Origin: Branchiostoma belcheri
Lineage: Eukaryota; Chordata; Leptocardii; Amphioxiformes; Branchiostomatidae
Reading direction: 5' to 3'
Assembly (NCBI RefSeq): GCF_001625305.1
Contig: NW_017804531.1
Span: forward strand, 826,226-890,225
DNA length: 64,000 nt
The position numbers and the translations under genes were made by a program. Shown piece after piece: positions 46,690-57,300 of this stretch (position 1 is its first letter; each line of letters opens with the position of its first letter). The notes below the pieces were generated by a model. That model was not told the origin of the DNA. It saw only the letters and a program-made list of their open reading frames with translations, and searched no databases.

Positions 46690-46815
46690 ACCAAAAAGCA
46701 GTTACTCAAGCAACTGGATATAATTTTGGAAACGGTCAGACGTTTCAGCTAGTATCCACTAGCTTTCGTCAGTGACTGAGCTTTTTGTCTCTCAGTACCT
46801 GGATGTCTAACCTTC
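46690..46815. mobile_element. Short hammerhead-bearing repeat
   Basis: Starts CCAAAAAGCAGTTACTCAAG and CAACTGGATATAATTTTGG, holds the motif at 46735-46776, and ends TACCTGGATGTCTAACCTTC followed by ATCGACG. The same order is seen at 60026-60206. No open frame of note. Confidence 0.65.
46735..46776 (-). ncRNA. Hammerhead-ribozyme-like motif
   Basis: Minus strand: GUCA, CUGACGA, A, stem II AGCUAG / CUAGCU with loop UGGAUA, GAAAC, GUC, UGAC. Stem I is four Watson-Crick pairs (GUCA/UGAC), and all core bases of CUGANGA and GAAA are present. Stem III is the self-complementary ACGU, as in Penelope-type hammerheads thought to work as dimers. The one extra A before stem II is the sole departure. Confidence 0.6.
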
Positions 46816-47329
46816 ATCGACGTAAAGTGACAAGTAGCTTACGAACAGACCGCAGCATTTCTGTATATGGGGGTAAAATGAAACCCTACAGCGACCCCGA
46901 CTGTCATGAAAGTAGAAAACCTGCCACAAAACACCAGGGTACTGACAGGTGGAGTTATACCATAGAATCCAAGGATCAAATATCACGGATGGATGTTATG
47001 ACATGCCTCTAGCAGTCAAAACCAGTCACGACTACAGTCCTGATACCTCTGCAAACAAATATACATAGCCTCTACCAGGCTCCGGGAAGCGGCTGGAAAG
47101 CTTAAGAGTAGAAATTGCCTGATAACATGCCAGGTACATTGGTACATTTTGCCGCTCCTGGCAATTTGTCTTTTTTTCAGGCGACAGACGGTCACCGAAA
47201 CGTGAACGTGAATAAAAGATTGTGTTGTGTAAAAAGAGTCTTTATTCAGTGACTTACTAATCTGATGAAACTATTCACAGATGTCTTTCTATCCAATTTC
47301 TACTCTTTACAGCCGCTTCCCTGAGCCTG

Positions 47330-47453
47330 GTAGAGGAAAATCGTGCAAAGTGACTTTCTTAAGGGCAAAAGATCGGTGGCAAGGCAGGGTTCGAACCCGG
47401 GACCTCTTGACTGCGAATCGACGAACACTCTACATTTACGCCACACGACCCCG
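47330..47453 (-). mobile_element. tRNA-derived SINE, family 2, partial
   Basis: The minus strand has GGGGTCGTGTGGCGTAAATG, GGGTTCGAACCCTGCCTTGC and CACCGATCTTTTGCCCTTAA. Only the head and start of the body remain. Confidence 0.72.
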
Positions 47454-49528
47454 CCAGCAAGGCTGTTGGTCGGGAATAAACCCGAGGTCTGTCCCACAAG
47501 AAAACACATTTGTGGCAGCAAATTTCCAGCACAGGGATTAACGCTATCGCTTCCTCCGTCGACGTTTCTCATCTACGTGTAAAAAGTGGCCGCGGTTCGC
47601 CACAAGGAACTGATCCAAAGATAGCTGGGCGGACAACAAAGCAGGAGGAAATGACTTCTCGCGATAACAAGGGGAGTGTGGTACTGTAGAGTTAATGAAG
47701 AGAAGGGGTATTACAACGTGGGTAGTTAATCTTTGTCTGAACGCCCGGAACGTATTTGTTTCCGGACTCCCGGGTACATGTGTCAGGTAACCAGGTATTC
47801 TGTCAATCTACAATGTTTGTACGTCGTAGTGATGTTTTTCTTTTAATACGGGCTGTGGCCTGATTCAAAAAATGAAATGAATCGTCACAACGTACGAGGC
47901 GTGGTAAAAAAGCAAAACTCTTTTTTCAGGATTCAGTCCTCTATACATCGTCATAACCACAGCGTGGCACTTTACCCGGATTACATACTGCACAGGCCCA
48001 TAGTGAAGTAATAACAGTACAGGAGGGAAGTTCAGCACCAAGGCCGTTAGTTCATTATTATCTAGTTCATTATATCTATGTCTTTACCGAGTAGCGTCAT
48101 AAAATAAAATCTGTATTGCAAAGTACCAATTCCTTCATTTAAACATTCTGTCACAAATTATCCTACATACCTTAACCCAAGCATGTGTTAGATTGTAAGT
48201 ATAAGTTGCTTTGCCATGAACTGTTGAATATACAGAGCTGGGCAGTGGCAACATACTTTACTTTGCATTACTTTTTTGGCAATATAGATACATATACATA
48301 TCGGTTTCTTACTGGTAGGCCCTGCTAGCTACCATGCAACAGTTGAAATAATACTTGTCAAAAAGTTTGGTTCTGAACATACATCTCTTCCACTTTCCAC
48401 AGCCATTTTCTCCTCATTACACAAATGGACTTACCTCAAGTAAGTGTGTTAGTACGTCGTCCCAACGTAGATCAGTAAACTTCGTTCTTTGTCTCTCAGC
48501 AGTTGTGTTGGTCTTCTCGCCCTCTGCCTTCTTACTAACTGATGTTCGGTGCTAACGCCGTGCTAGGTGTAGAGACCATAACTCCTTCACTGACGTAAGA
48601 GCGGCGATAGGACGCTCCTATATGCGAAACTTCCCCCGCATTGTAATGCATAAAATGAATAAATTCACCGCTTCTCATGCATGAATCGAAGAACAGTGAC
48701 GTATCAAACGGGTCTAGTTTCTTCTGATGAATCACATGCGGGCTTGTAAGGCCACAGCAAGTTAAGTTTATGTATGGATGACATCCTCCGCAGACTCCAA
48801 ATCTAATGCGATAGGGCGAAAGAAACAAGGCGGGCCAAAAAGAACAAGTTTCAATCATTGTAGAAATGGTTTTGATTCAGTAAACATCACATATAAAGGA
48901 ATAAAATGCACCACTGCGTCAGAGTAAAGGGCAAAACAGTAAACCAGAGCCTTTTCTTGTCTCCTCTTTTCATATTTATCTGCCATTATCAGACATATTT
49001 GCCCATTTTCGGCATGTTAACCACTTTCAGAGGGCAACAAAATTTCATATTTGGGTCAGGTAGCTGAGGAAGACTGAGTGATTCAGTCGAAAATTTCTGG
49101 TTAGTCAAATTTTTAGTTGGAGAACAGTTTAAGTTTTTCATAACAAAATTTCTTGTTTTTTTTCTTCCCAAAATCAGGCGAAAATTAATGCGCGCGCTGA
49201 TGTCACCCATACAAATTACTTGCTGTGGCCTAAGGCGTCTTAAAGTGGCTGGCCGCGTCTCTGGGACACGGTGGCTAAATCACTACCTTCCGCTGATGCG
49301 TTTTGCCCTCGCCGGCAGAAGAAAGAGCGGGAAACTCACCGTGATGAATGACAGACGTAAAATCCGACGCCGGCTGTCGCGACGGATCGCTTCCCTCCAA
49401 CTAGGATCTAGTTTTTCTTGTTCTTTTGAAGAAAGCGTTTCTAAGCCCGGAGATGTTTGGGAAGAGTGTGGTTTTGCTTTGTGCTTAATCCAGTTAGCAC
49501 AGGCGATACAGGTATGAACCGCAAATGG
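47454..49528. other. Non-coding DNA
   Basis: No gene was found. A short segment at 48770-48800 carries TATGGATGACATCC, like the end of the 3575 element. The rest is unassigned. Confidence 0.35.
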
Positions 49529-49863
49529 TAATCTCCAAGCAGATCTGGTGTGTTACGCCGAAGGGCGGTTATACCGGCTATACAGATACAGAAGCTGGTG
49601 TGTTACGCCGAATGGCGGTTATACAGGCTATACAGATACAGAAGCTGGTGTGTTACGCCGAATGGCGGTTATACAGGCTATACAGATACAGATCTTTTGG
49701 TGGCTGTAAAGACAGCATCAAATTGGCCAGGCAGTATCCATTTGCCAGAGAGCTGCCATTGGCGAAAAAAAGATACAAGTACAAAAAGAGAGCCCGGTAA
49801 AAGCGCCTAATACATGCCCAAAATAAGCCGAAGCTCAAACCTCTGCTTGGAGAGTACGCAAAT
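49529..49863. mobile_element. MITE interrupted by a 50-bp satellite array
   Basis: Left end TAATCTCCAAGCAGATCT, interior GCCAGGCAGTATCCATTTGC, right end CTCTGCTTGGAGA. The copy at 54581-54947, read in complement, goes straight from AAGCAGAT into GTTTTGGTGGC. Here three satellite units stand between two copies of AGATCT. Confidence 0.75.
49547..49695 (+). repeat. 50-bp satellite, three units, inside a MITE
   Basis: Three near-identical units (TGTTACGCCGAAGGGCGGTT or ATGGCGG variant). AGATCT at 49541-49546 and 49690-49695 brackets the block. Confidence 0.9.
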
Positions 49864-50334
49864 GCTTCATATACGTTTATATTCATCGCTTAATGTAGAT
49901 TGGCGCTGGAAACAGCTTGACAATTTACTGAATCACTGTCATTAATAACATGAATAGATTCACGATTTCGCGCTCACCAAATAGCACTTTCAGCTAACGG
50001 GACAGTGACTTTTGACAACTTGAGCACTTACCTTATTTCGTACACCGACTCCATACTCCATTTACAGACGCACCGTGTGCGTTGGTGTGTGACAAGTTCT
50101 CTTCATGCATCCTGTACAGAAAGTGACGAAACAACTGGAACCGCCATCTTGATATAACGACAATTTGAAGAACAAACCGTGTTCGTCCCTGGACAGTGAA
50201 AGAACGCGCAAATCTTCTTCTACGAATGGTGAATCGGAAATATGTATGGAACTGCTGGACTTATCGAACCGAGAGGGACAAAAGGGAAGTTGTATGTCAC
50301 TAGAAATTATCACAAACTTTTAAAAAGTGATGGT

Positions 50335-50545
50335 GGGGTCGTGTGGTGTAACGGCAGAGTGCTCGGCTCGGAACCAAGAGGTCCCGAGTTCGAATCCTGC
50401 CATGCCACCGATCTTGTGGCCTTGGGAAAGGCACTTTACACGACTTTCCTCACTTCGCTCCAGTGAAAATGAGTATTGTCTAGTACCCTCTGCGCTGTTG
50501 GTGGCATAGAAATAAGTTTAAAAAAGTTGGAATAAAAAACAAAAT
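50335..50545 (+). mobile_element. tRNA-derived SINE, family 2, best copy
   Basis: GGGGTCGTGTGGTGTAACGG (A-box region), CCGAGTTCGAATCCTGCC (B box), then GGGAAAGGCACTTTACACG, a TTTCCTCACTTCGCTCCAGT body and the end GTTGGTGGCATAGAAATAAG with an A-rich tail. It looks full-length. Confidence 0.85.
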
Positions 50546-52549
50546 GAGAACGGTAAAAGAAAAAGGTAACTCCAGGGCAAGGAAAACTTTTGATAATTGA
50601 ATGGACGGCCTTCTCAGAACGTCATAAAAAAGCCTGCTCAAAGGGGGCTTATGGACAGATAAGTTTTTGTACAATCCTACATCCACACATGTATTATGGA
50701 CAATACAACTTTGCTGAAAACAAAGCTGCATCACAAAACTGTGAAGACAGTTTGGCCGAGAGTAAACCACGCCACAACTAACCCATCAAATGTGCTTAGA
50801 ACCGATTTGAAAAAGAGAAAAGCGAAAGACAGAACAGCGGAAACACAATATGTCTTCTCTTTCACACGCACAAGGGAGAAAACCCACACAACTTACTTCA
50901 CACAATGGAAGAAAAATGCGTCGGATTGAGCTCTGATGTTTCCAGGAATTATCCTAAAGTTATTTCCGTCCATAACCATATAATAACGGCAATATGCGGA
51001 AGACTAAATCCAACTAGACGCATAAAGAATCGAGACAAGTAAGCTCGCGGTAAATCACCAGCCTTACTGGGATGAACGCGCTCGGAGTGCAGCTCCGCAA
51101 AATAATCAAAAGATTACAGGGACAGCAACATAATATTTTCGACATTTCTGCTGGCACAAAAGGGACCCGTTACGGCACAGTCGCTGGATTTTCTCGATTT
51201 CCGAAAGAAAAGTAGTAGAAGTTTCTTTTTTTTTCTGACATTTCTGTGGTGTTATGGTATGAAGGCCAAGGAAACATATTGTCAGAAGAAATTAAACGGA
51301 CTGACGTTTTGAAAAAAAGATGGGATCCGGAGCAACAATCTGCGGTTAAAATATGCTGCATTACTAGTATTTCTTTCCAACGTTTGTACGTAGAATTTTA
51401 GTCACTGAACATTTTCCATATCCACACTGACAATTGGACATTATAAAACATAAAACATATTTTACTACAAGTACTACAATTAAGGATATTGCACTGGAAT
51501 ATTGCATATCGATATTTTTGTGTTGTCACAAAAATCTTATGTTATGTCTGAGATACGAGCTCACTCATTATCTGTTCTTCACGACTTAGCGCCGTCATGC
51601 TTAATTTGATTAGACCACTTGGCGTGCTGTTGTTTCCCCACTGTTACCCACATGCAGTGATAATCTGCTGGATTTATGTAGGGTGTAGCTAGGGAGTTAT
51701 AATGAATAGTGAATATAGATAAGTTGTAAAAGTATGTAAGAATCACACACGAATTTCATTATTTTCAAACCGGTACGTAGATTTAGTGGGTAGCCTGCAA
51801 ACGTGGAAAGTCGTCAGACATACTGTATATTATCTTTTCTGAAAGAGGAAATAATACTTTTAATGCTGGCTACAAAATCGTGAAATCTCACATCGCAGAT
51901 AATCTAAATTATTATTATTTTTTCTCTATTCAAAACAACGCGTGAAATTTTCGTCTGAATAAGTCTGATTGACTTCAGGCGCAAAATGATTTTGGTTTAA
52001 AAAGTGGTTACAGAGCAAGTGTTAAAAATTCTTCTGCCAACATATAGACTGGTTTATTGATGAACAAATAAATCCCAGGACCCACTGGCAGCCGAGATAC
52101 ATTCGGCTGAATTGTTGGGTCTGGTTACAAAATACAACATTATTACGATTCTAAATTACATCACACGCTTGTTGTGTATACAAGTTCAGTTGAGAGCTCA
52201 GTTCAGTTCAGTTCAGTGTATACAGAACCCCACAGTTGACGTTTACTGGTTGAACATAACCCTATATAAAGGGTCAATATGCTGAGATATGCTTCATACA
52301 TGCGGATAGTATAGATAGTATAGTACTAGATAGCAAAGAATCATCACCAATACAGAGAGTCATGGATGAGGCACCAACTTAAATGACACGCATGTCCGTC
52401 CCAATCACATAGTAAAGAGAGCAAGACGAACTGCATGTTGCCAAATGACATTCCAACATTGGCTCTTTAGACCCTGTGTCTTCTCCAGAGACGCATATAT
52501 AAGACTGAAGGCAGACGGACAGGATCGATGTTGGCAAAAAGCCAAATCC
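50546..52549. other. Non-coding DNA
   Basis: AT-rich; no gene or clear repeat. A short (AGTTC)n run lies near 52190-52215. Confidence 0.4.
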
Positions 52550-52895
52550 TTCAGGCGAATACTCTTAGTACACTGCGCTGTTTACTGATACACGGAAGAA
52601 AGTGATATAGGAATTGATATTCACTTTCCGGAATTCTACACACTCGATAAAAATCGCTGGTGTTTTGCACATTTCCTTCATAAACGTCCAGCTAGCAATA
52701 ATATATGTAAGGCACGAAGCCAACTCCTTCAGGCACATACTGCACTGTTTACTGATACATACATGTAGAAGAAAGCGATATAGGAATTGATATCCGCTTT
52801 CCGGAGTTCTACACACTTGATAAAAATCGCTGATGTTTTGCGCATTGCCTTCACGAACAATGAACTCCCAGCTAGTGATAATATCTAATGTGCAA
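52550..52895. repeat. 175-bp tandem duplication
   Basis: Two adjacent copies share AACTCCTTCAGGCRMATACT-like text, CTGTTTACTGATACA, GATATAGGAATTGATAT, TTCTACACAC and GATAAAAATCGCTG. The minus strand is open across both copies, but the product shows no known domain, and the two halves are read in different local frames, so it is probably not a gene. Confidence 0.82.
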
Positions 52896-53313
52896 GCCCC
52901 CACTGGCTATTCAGGAATATGTGTCATTTCTAAAATAACTACAAAGGTCTGTACACAACATATAACATTTTCCCCTGAAAGTATATGTCTACCGTTACTT
53001 GGTTTTCACAAACATTCTTAGCCTGGTCTTATTAATTGAATATACATAATATGATACATATATACATTACCTATATATCGCCTAACGTTTCTGGACGTTT
53101 CATCCACAATGTGACATTGCTAGAGAAACTGATGTTGTCTTACGACTCGCTTCGTAAACCGCATTGATTGTAGATACCTACTCAACTCTGCAAGTCTGCA
53201 ATGTGGTATCTACAGATTTCCAAGATTTCATTCTGTAGCAATACTTTATATGCCTCTGAGCTTATCGACTACACATAAATGTGATATACATTTAGTATCT
53301 ATTAGATATAACG

Positions 53314-53457
53314 TCGATGAAGGTTAGACATCCAGGTAATACGATATGCCAAAAAACAGTTACTCAAGCAACTGGATATGATTTTGAAAACGTCATACGA
53401 CGTTGATATGACGTTTTCAAAATCATATCCAGTTGCTTGAGTAACTGTTTTTTGGCA
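53314..53457. mobile_element. Foldback copy of the hammerhead-bearing repeat
   Basis: TCGATGAAGGTTAGACATCC (the far end, inverted) is followed by CCAAAAAACAGTTACTCAAG and CAACTGGATATGATTTTG, and then by an inverted copy of that same start. TATTAGATATAACG stands on both sides (53300-53313 and 53458-53471), a 14-bp target duplication. The hammerhead core itself is not included. Confidence 0.82.
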
Positions 53458-53517
53458 TATTAGATATAACGTTTCTGGAATTTTCAGTCACACTGTAGCA
53501 ACATTTTATGTTCCTCT

Positions 53518-53663
53518 TAATTTCCAAGCAGATTCGGTGGGGCAAGGGGACTTGATGTTGGCCCGCCGGCCTGTACTTGGAACGGACGATGGATACAGGC
53601 GGCCAAAGGATACAGGCGGCCAACATAAAGTCCCCTTGCCCCACCGAATCTACTTGGAGATTA
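53518..53663. mobile_element. Palindromic MITE, sister of 18052-18189
   Basis: TAATTTCCAAGCAGATTCGG, GTGGGGCAAGGGGACTT, GGATACAGGCGGCC (twice), and complementary right arm ending TACTTGGAGATTA. Arms are nearly identical. Confidence 0.85.
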
Positions 53664-54223
53664 TGTAGCCTCCGTCAGGCCTTTCTACGGGAATACGTAT
53701 CGTAGAATTCGGCAAAAAAGAGAATAAAATGGGCCAAGGGAGTCCGGCCGCGGGGAGGTAGTTTCTTTCCCTCCGAAGTAAAACCTACAAGGCGGCCAAA
53801 CTCCCTCGGCAAATACATGTATTCTCCTATATATAGCCAGCGTAGTTAGTCTAGTAAAGACTAGAGAATATGTACCCTTCGCCCCTTTTACGTCTTGATG
53901 TTAACAAACAAATTCTGATTCTTACTCAAACCTTTATACTGAATACCCAACGATTTACAGTTGCCGAATGATTTATATCGCCGTTAGTCTTGTATATACG
54001 AACGCTCATTTGTTGTTTTGTTATTGTCATACCTGTATTTTGTATTCTATGTCAGGGGTGTGATTAATATTAGCTTCGGCTAGAGTTTCCACCTCTGTGT
54101 CCTGTACCATGTCTTGTACTTTGTTGTTTCAATAATTTAAAAAAAAAAGAATATGTACCCCTGAGCTTATCGACTTCAGGTAACCCTTGCTGTTCAGTGG
54201 ACCGTCGCCAAATCTACTCTCCT

Positions 54224-54371
54224 AGCAGAGGTTTGTGTTTTGGGGATATTTTGGCGTGTTTTTAGGCTTTTTTAATCGGGGTTTCTTTTTTCCACTGGAA
54301 CAAAAGTGCAAAAAAGAAACCCCGATAAAAAAAGTCTAAAAACACGCCAAAAATAACCCAAAACCTCTGCT
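54224..54371. mobile_element. Palindromic MITE between 18-bp direct repeats
   Basis: Arms of about 65 bp begin AGCAGAGGTTTGTGTTTTGG and contain GGCGTGTTTTTAG and CGGGGTTTCTTTTTT; the loop is about 19 bases. TGGACCGTCGCCAAATCT occurs at 54198-54215 and 54372-54389. Eight extra bases (ACTCTCCT) separate the left repeat from the palindrome. Confidence 0.82.
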
Positions 54372-54580
54372 TGGACCGTCGCCAAATCTGCGACATGCGG
54401 GAATCAATATCAGCCCTCATAAATGCGTGTCTATGGGAGTCTTGTTTACGCCTTCTGTTCACGGGTCACAATTATTTCCCGTGTGCCTGTCGATATCTCA
54501 TCAGGCTACAGAAAGGTTGCGCGGATCGTGGCCTGTCTCCAGCGGCCCACTTTGCTGATTTGGTAACAGTAGGGACCGGG

Positions 54581-54947
54581 TAATCTCTAAGCAGACCATT
54601 CGGTGGTCACAAAGTAGTCTCCACCAGACTTCTTTTGCGGGGTGAATAAATCGTAGAAATCGGCCGGGAAATGCAGCTTCTCTGGCCGGCTACCTTCTTT
54701 GGCCAATTAATACCCTTTTTAGGCCGATTTCTACGATTAATTCACCCCGCAAAAGAAGTCTGGTGGAGACTAGTCACAAAGTATGAAATTGGCCAGGCTG
54801 TATCTATTTGCCAGACAGCTACCATTTCAGCACCAAGGACAGTTACCATTTCGCCACCGAAAAGACATGGGATGGGTGTCGAAACTGTAACTGCCAGGCC
54901 AATTTGATACTCTATTTGCGGCCACCAAAACATCTGCTTGGAGATTA
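54581..54947. mobile_element. MITE with TAATCTCTAAGCAGA ends, interrupted
   Basis: Ends TAATCTCTAAGCAGA and TCTGCTTGGAGATTA are inverted repeats. The interior carries GGCCAGGCTGTATCTATTTG and CAGACAGCTACCATTTC, shared with 46170-46345 and 49529-49863. Another palindromic element is inserted at 54617-54772. Confidence 0.8.
54617..54772. mobile_element. Palindromic MITE nested in the 54581 element
   Basis: Arms of about 50 bp start GTCTCCACCAGACTTCTTTT and read GCGGGGTGAAT, ATCGTAGAAATCGGCC inward. GTCACAAAGTA flanks it on both sides (54606-54616 and 54773-54783). Confidence 0.85.
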
Positions 54948-55042
54948 GGTATCAGGTACAGAGTCGGGCCCGGGGAGGTTGACTCGGTGGAGTCAGCCGA
55001 GGGAGACCGCGAAACACTTGTGCAGGAATGTCGCGCACCTAC

Positions 55043-55320
55043 CGATTGTCGCTAGTACAACAGCGCAAAATAGTAAACATGCACGCTAACGTGTAAGAAA
55101 ATACGCCGTTGAAGGTAACCATATACAATGCTGCTTTTAACAGCAAGATTTCTTCCCGAGAACACGAGAAAATTACCCGAAAGATTGCTATGTAAGACCA
55201 CGTATACATCAGTTTCCTAAAACTTATCCTCTGGCTCTGGTCACAGAGCTGGACGGAACGATGCCTCCCTTTCCTGTCCAATACTATCCTAAAGCTTTCA
55301 AAATAAACATCCAACGCCAT
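55043..55320 (-). CDS. Possible first coding exon of a multi-pass membrane protein
   Basis: The ATG at 55320 is in a strong context (AAGATGGCG, A at -3 and G at +4). The 92 codons read MALDVYFESFRIVLDRKGRH and onward to two hydrophobic stretches, about residues 42-52 (YTWSYIAIFRVIF) and 64-85 (LLLKAALYMVTFNGVFSYTL). The frame ends at a donor, AATCG/GTAGGT. Codon composition and hydrophobic pattern suggest a real exon, perhaps the N-terminal part of a receptor or transporter. No downstream exon could be joined with confidence, and the family is not recognised. Confidence 0.38.
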
Positions 55321-56180
55321 CTTAGGCATAGCTATGTATCTTTCGTTCCACCTTGCTCAGTGCCTACAAGTGGTCATTTGGCTTTGCATTGAGCAACATC
55401 GTCAAAGTGCAGGCTATATAATCAATGATGGTGGTGGAACATTGATGTCAAAGCAATCCTGCAGTTCCAATAGGGCCTGATAGGCGGCATCCGTACATTG
55501 CAAGAACACAACGTGATGATGTAAAATGCCAAAACAATCCAGTGCAGTCACAAAATTCACAGATTTATGTTCGTTTGTTTGTTTTCATGCACTTTCTTCA
55601 CCGCACCCCACCGGCCGCAATAGCCGTGCACCCTGAGCGGGATGCCCTAGATAGGGCTTTGCTCAGTATTTATAGAATAGAATAGAATCATCATCATGAT
55701 TGAGGCATTCAAGGGAAGAAGAAGAAAGTTGTGAGCCATTAATTGATATGATATAGAAAATATGACAAGCAGCACAATACATATTTGCTACAAAAAAGTT
55801 TTATAGTCCACTAAGTCCAGTTGTCAGAAGCTGGAACAACCTAAAATCACAAGAGTTAAAACCATTAAAAATAAAATGTTAGAAATATTGTTCACCATAT
55901 ACATCACAGCTACATATAGCTTCAACAATAAGAACAACAAATGCACACATCTATAACAAATAAAACTGGCCATCGTTTTGTTACAAGTGGATAAAAGAAG
56001 AATAAAAACATGTTTATACAGTGCTAAAGTGAGCAGTTGCTGCCATCTTAATAGTGCACTGTTATACACTGGAATTCAAACCATTTCTTGACAACTTCAA
56101 TTTTATATAGGATACAAAAATACTTCAAAGTGAAATTGGAAACTATTGCTTATTTCTGCAATACTGAGAATAACAAATGT
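55321..56180. other. Non-coding DNA with a LINE-like tail
   Basis: Near 55595-55690 the text GCCCTAGATAGGGCTTTGCTCAGTA runs into ATAGAATAGAATAGAATC repeats, like a LINE 3' end. If the exon at 55043-55320 is real, its promoter should lie here. Confidence 0.35.
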
Positions 56181-56184
56181 TGGA

Positions 56185-56275
56185 ATGGTAGAATGAGCAG
56201 ACCATGACCTACATTTGGAATGATAGAATGAGAAGACCATGACGTACATTTGGAATGATAGAATGAGAAGACCAT
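56185..56275 (+). repeat. Short tandem repeat, about 35 bp, three copies
   Basis: TGGAATGATAGAATGAGAAG followed by ACCATGACGTACATT, in two close copies and one more diverged. Confidence 0.8.
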
Positions 56276-56529
56276 GGCCATATGTACATATTTGGTCCCA
56301 TGTTGATGGATATGCTATGATACTATGACATCCATAGCAACAAACATTTGGAAGAAACATTCTATAGTAAATTTTGGATGACTTTACAAATACTGCAGGG
56401 ATAGAGCTTTAAGAAAATACATTGTACATTCTAAATCCACTATCATTGGTGGAGAAGCAACCAATGAGAAGCTGATATGGTTTGGCATTTTCCCCACCAT
56501 ATTTGGTCGTGAGAACATTTCCTACCATC

Positions 56530-56760
56530 TGATTGGACAACAGTAGATGAGTTCTTACTATACTGCATCCTCATTGGACAACAGTAGATGAGTATTTCCT
56601 ATCCAACATATCATTGGATAAGAGTAGATGTGTTGGTCCTGTCCTGCATCCTCATTGGACAACAGTTGATGACTTTTTTTTCTCTCTTGCATCCTCATTG
56701 GACAATGGTTGAAGAGTTTTTCCTGTTCAACATCCTCATTGGACAATGAATGATTGTTCC
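56530..56760 (-). repeat. Minisatellite of about 50 bp with CCAAT boxes
   Basis: Plus strand CTGCATCCTCATTGGACAAC and AGTAGATGAG recur about five times. On the minus strand each unit carries GTCCAATGAGGA, which contains a CCAAT box in a good NF-Y context. Units differ in length. Confidence 0.82.
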
Positions 56761-57087
56761 ATCCTAGCATCTCTGAGTGCTGTTCTGCAAGGTGACTTGC
56801 TAAGAAGACAACTGCTCTGCATGGGTGTTTTCAGTTTTAGTAATCCTTGACAATCTTCGTCTTGTATGATAACCTTGCAGGTCTTCACAGGTTATTTTAA
56901 CCTGACTTCAAAGCACAGGAAGTTGATGGTTTCACACTCGGGTGGTTGGCATGCGCAGGCACAGTCACAGTCCCCACACTGTAGAGGAACACACAGGATT
57001 GTACAGTTAGGCAACGTCTGTCAGTCTGTTATCTTTGGAACAAGTACAGTCAGAACTAACTAGAGGTCTCACAACATATACACATAG

Positions 57088-57300
57088 AATTGCCTGGACA
57101 CTCAGTCTCACTGGACAATGTACTAAGAATCTTGGACTCAGAAATGGATTTCTTTGCACGAGGGATTAAAGAGGCCATCTACATCAAGGCATTACAACCA
57201 TCGCTCAACAGAGACAGGGGGTGCCACAGACTTTCTGCAACCTATGATCCACTGGTCACGGAGTCACGTGTGTTATCACGGAAGTCACGGAAGCGGTGGA
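57088..57300 (+). mobile_element. Penelope-like element fragment (GIY-YIG domain end)
   Basis: The plus-strand frame reads ILDSEMDFFARGIKEAIYIK, ALQPSLNRDRGCHRLSATYD, the typical C-terminal part of the GIY-YIG endonuclease of Penelope-like elements (ExxxIxxxxPSLNRDxG). Only this piece is present; it is a dead fragment. It shows that such elements have been active in this genome and so supports the reading of the hammerhead-bearing repeats. Confidence 0.7.

Noticed and set aside
49529-49863. CRISPR-like regular repeats here and in the 50-bp arrays
   Set aside because: Units are directly adjacent without unique spacers, and the genome is animal.
50335-50410. tRNA gene candidates here and at 28206, 41483, 43265 and 63590
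   Set aside because: B boxes are good, but cloverleaf arms are incomplete and each is followed by a shared SINE body; they are SINE heads.
52565-52903. 112-codon minus-strand open frame
   Set aside because: It spans a 175-bp duplication; the two halves do not encode the same peptide in step, so selection for protein is not evident.
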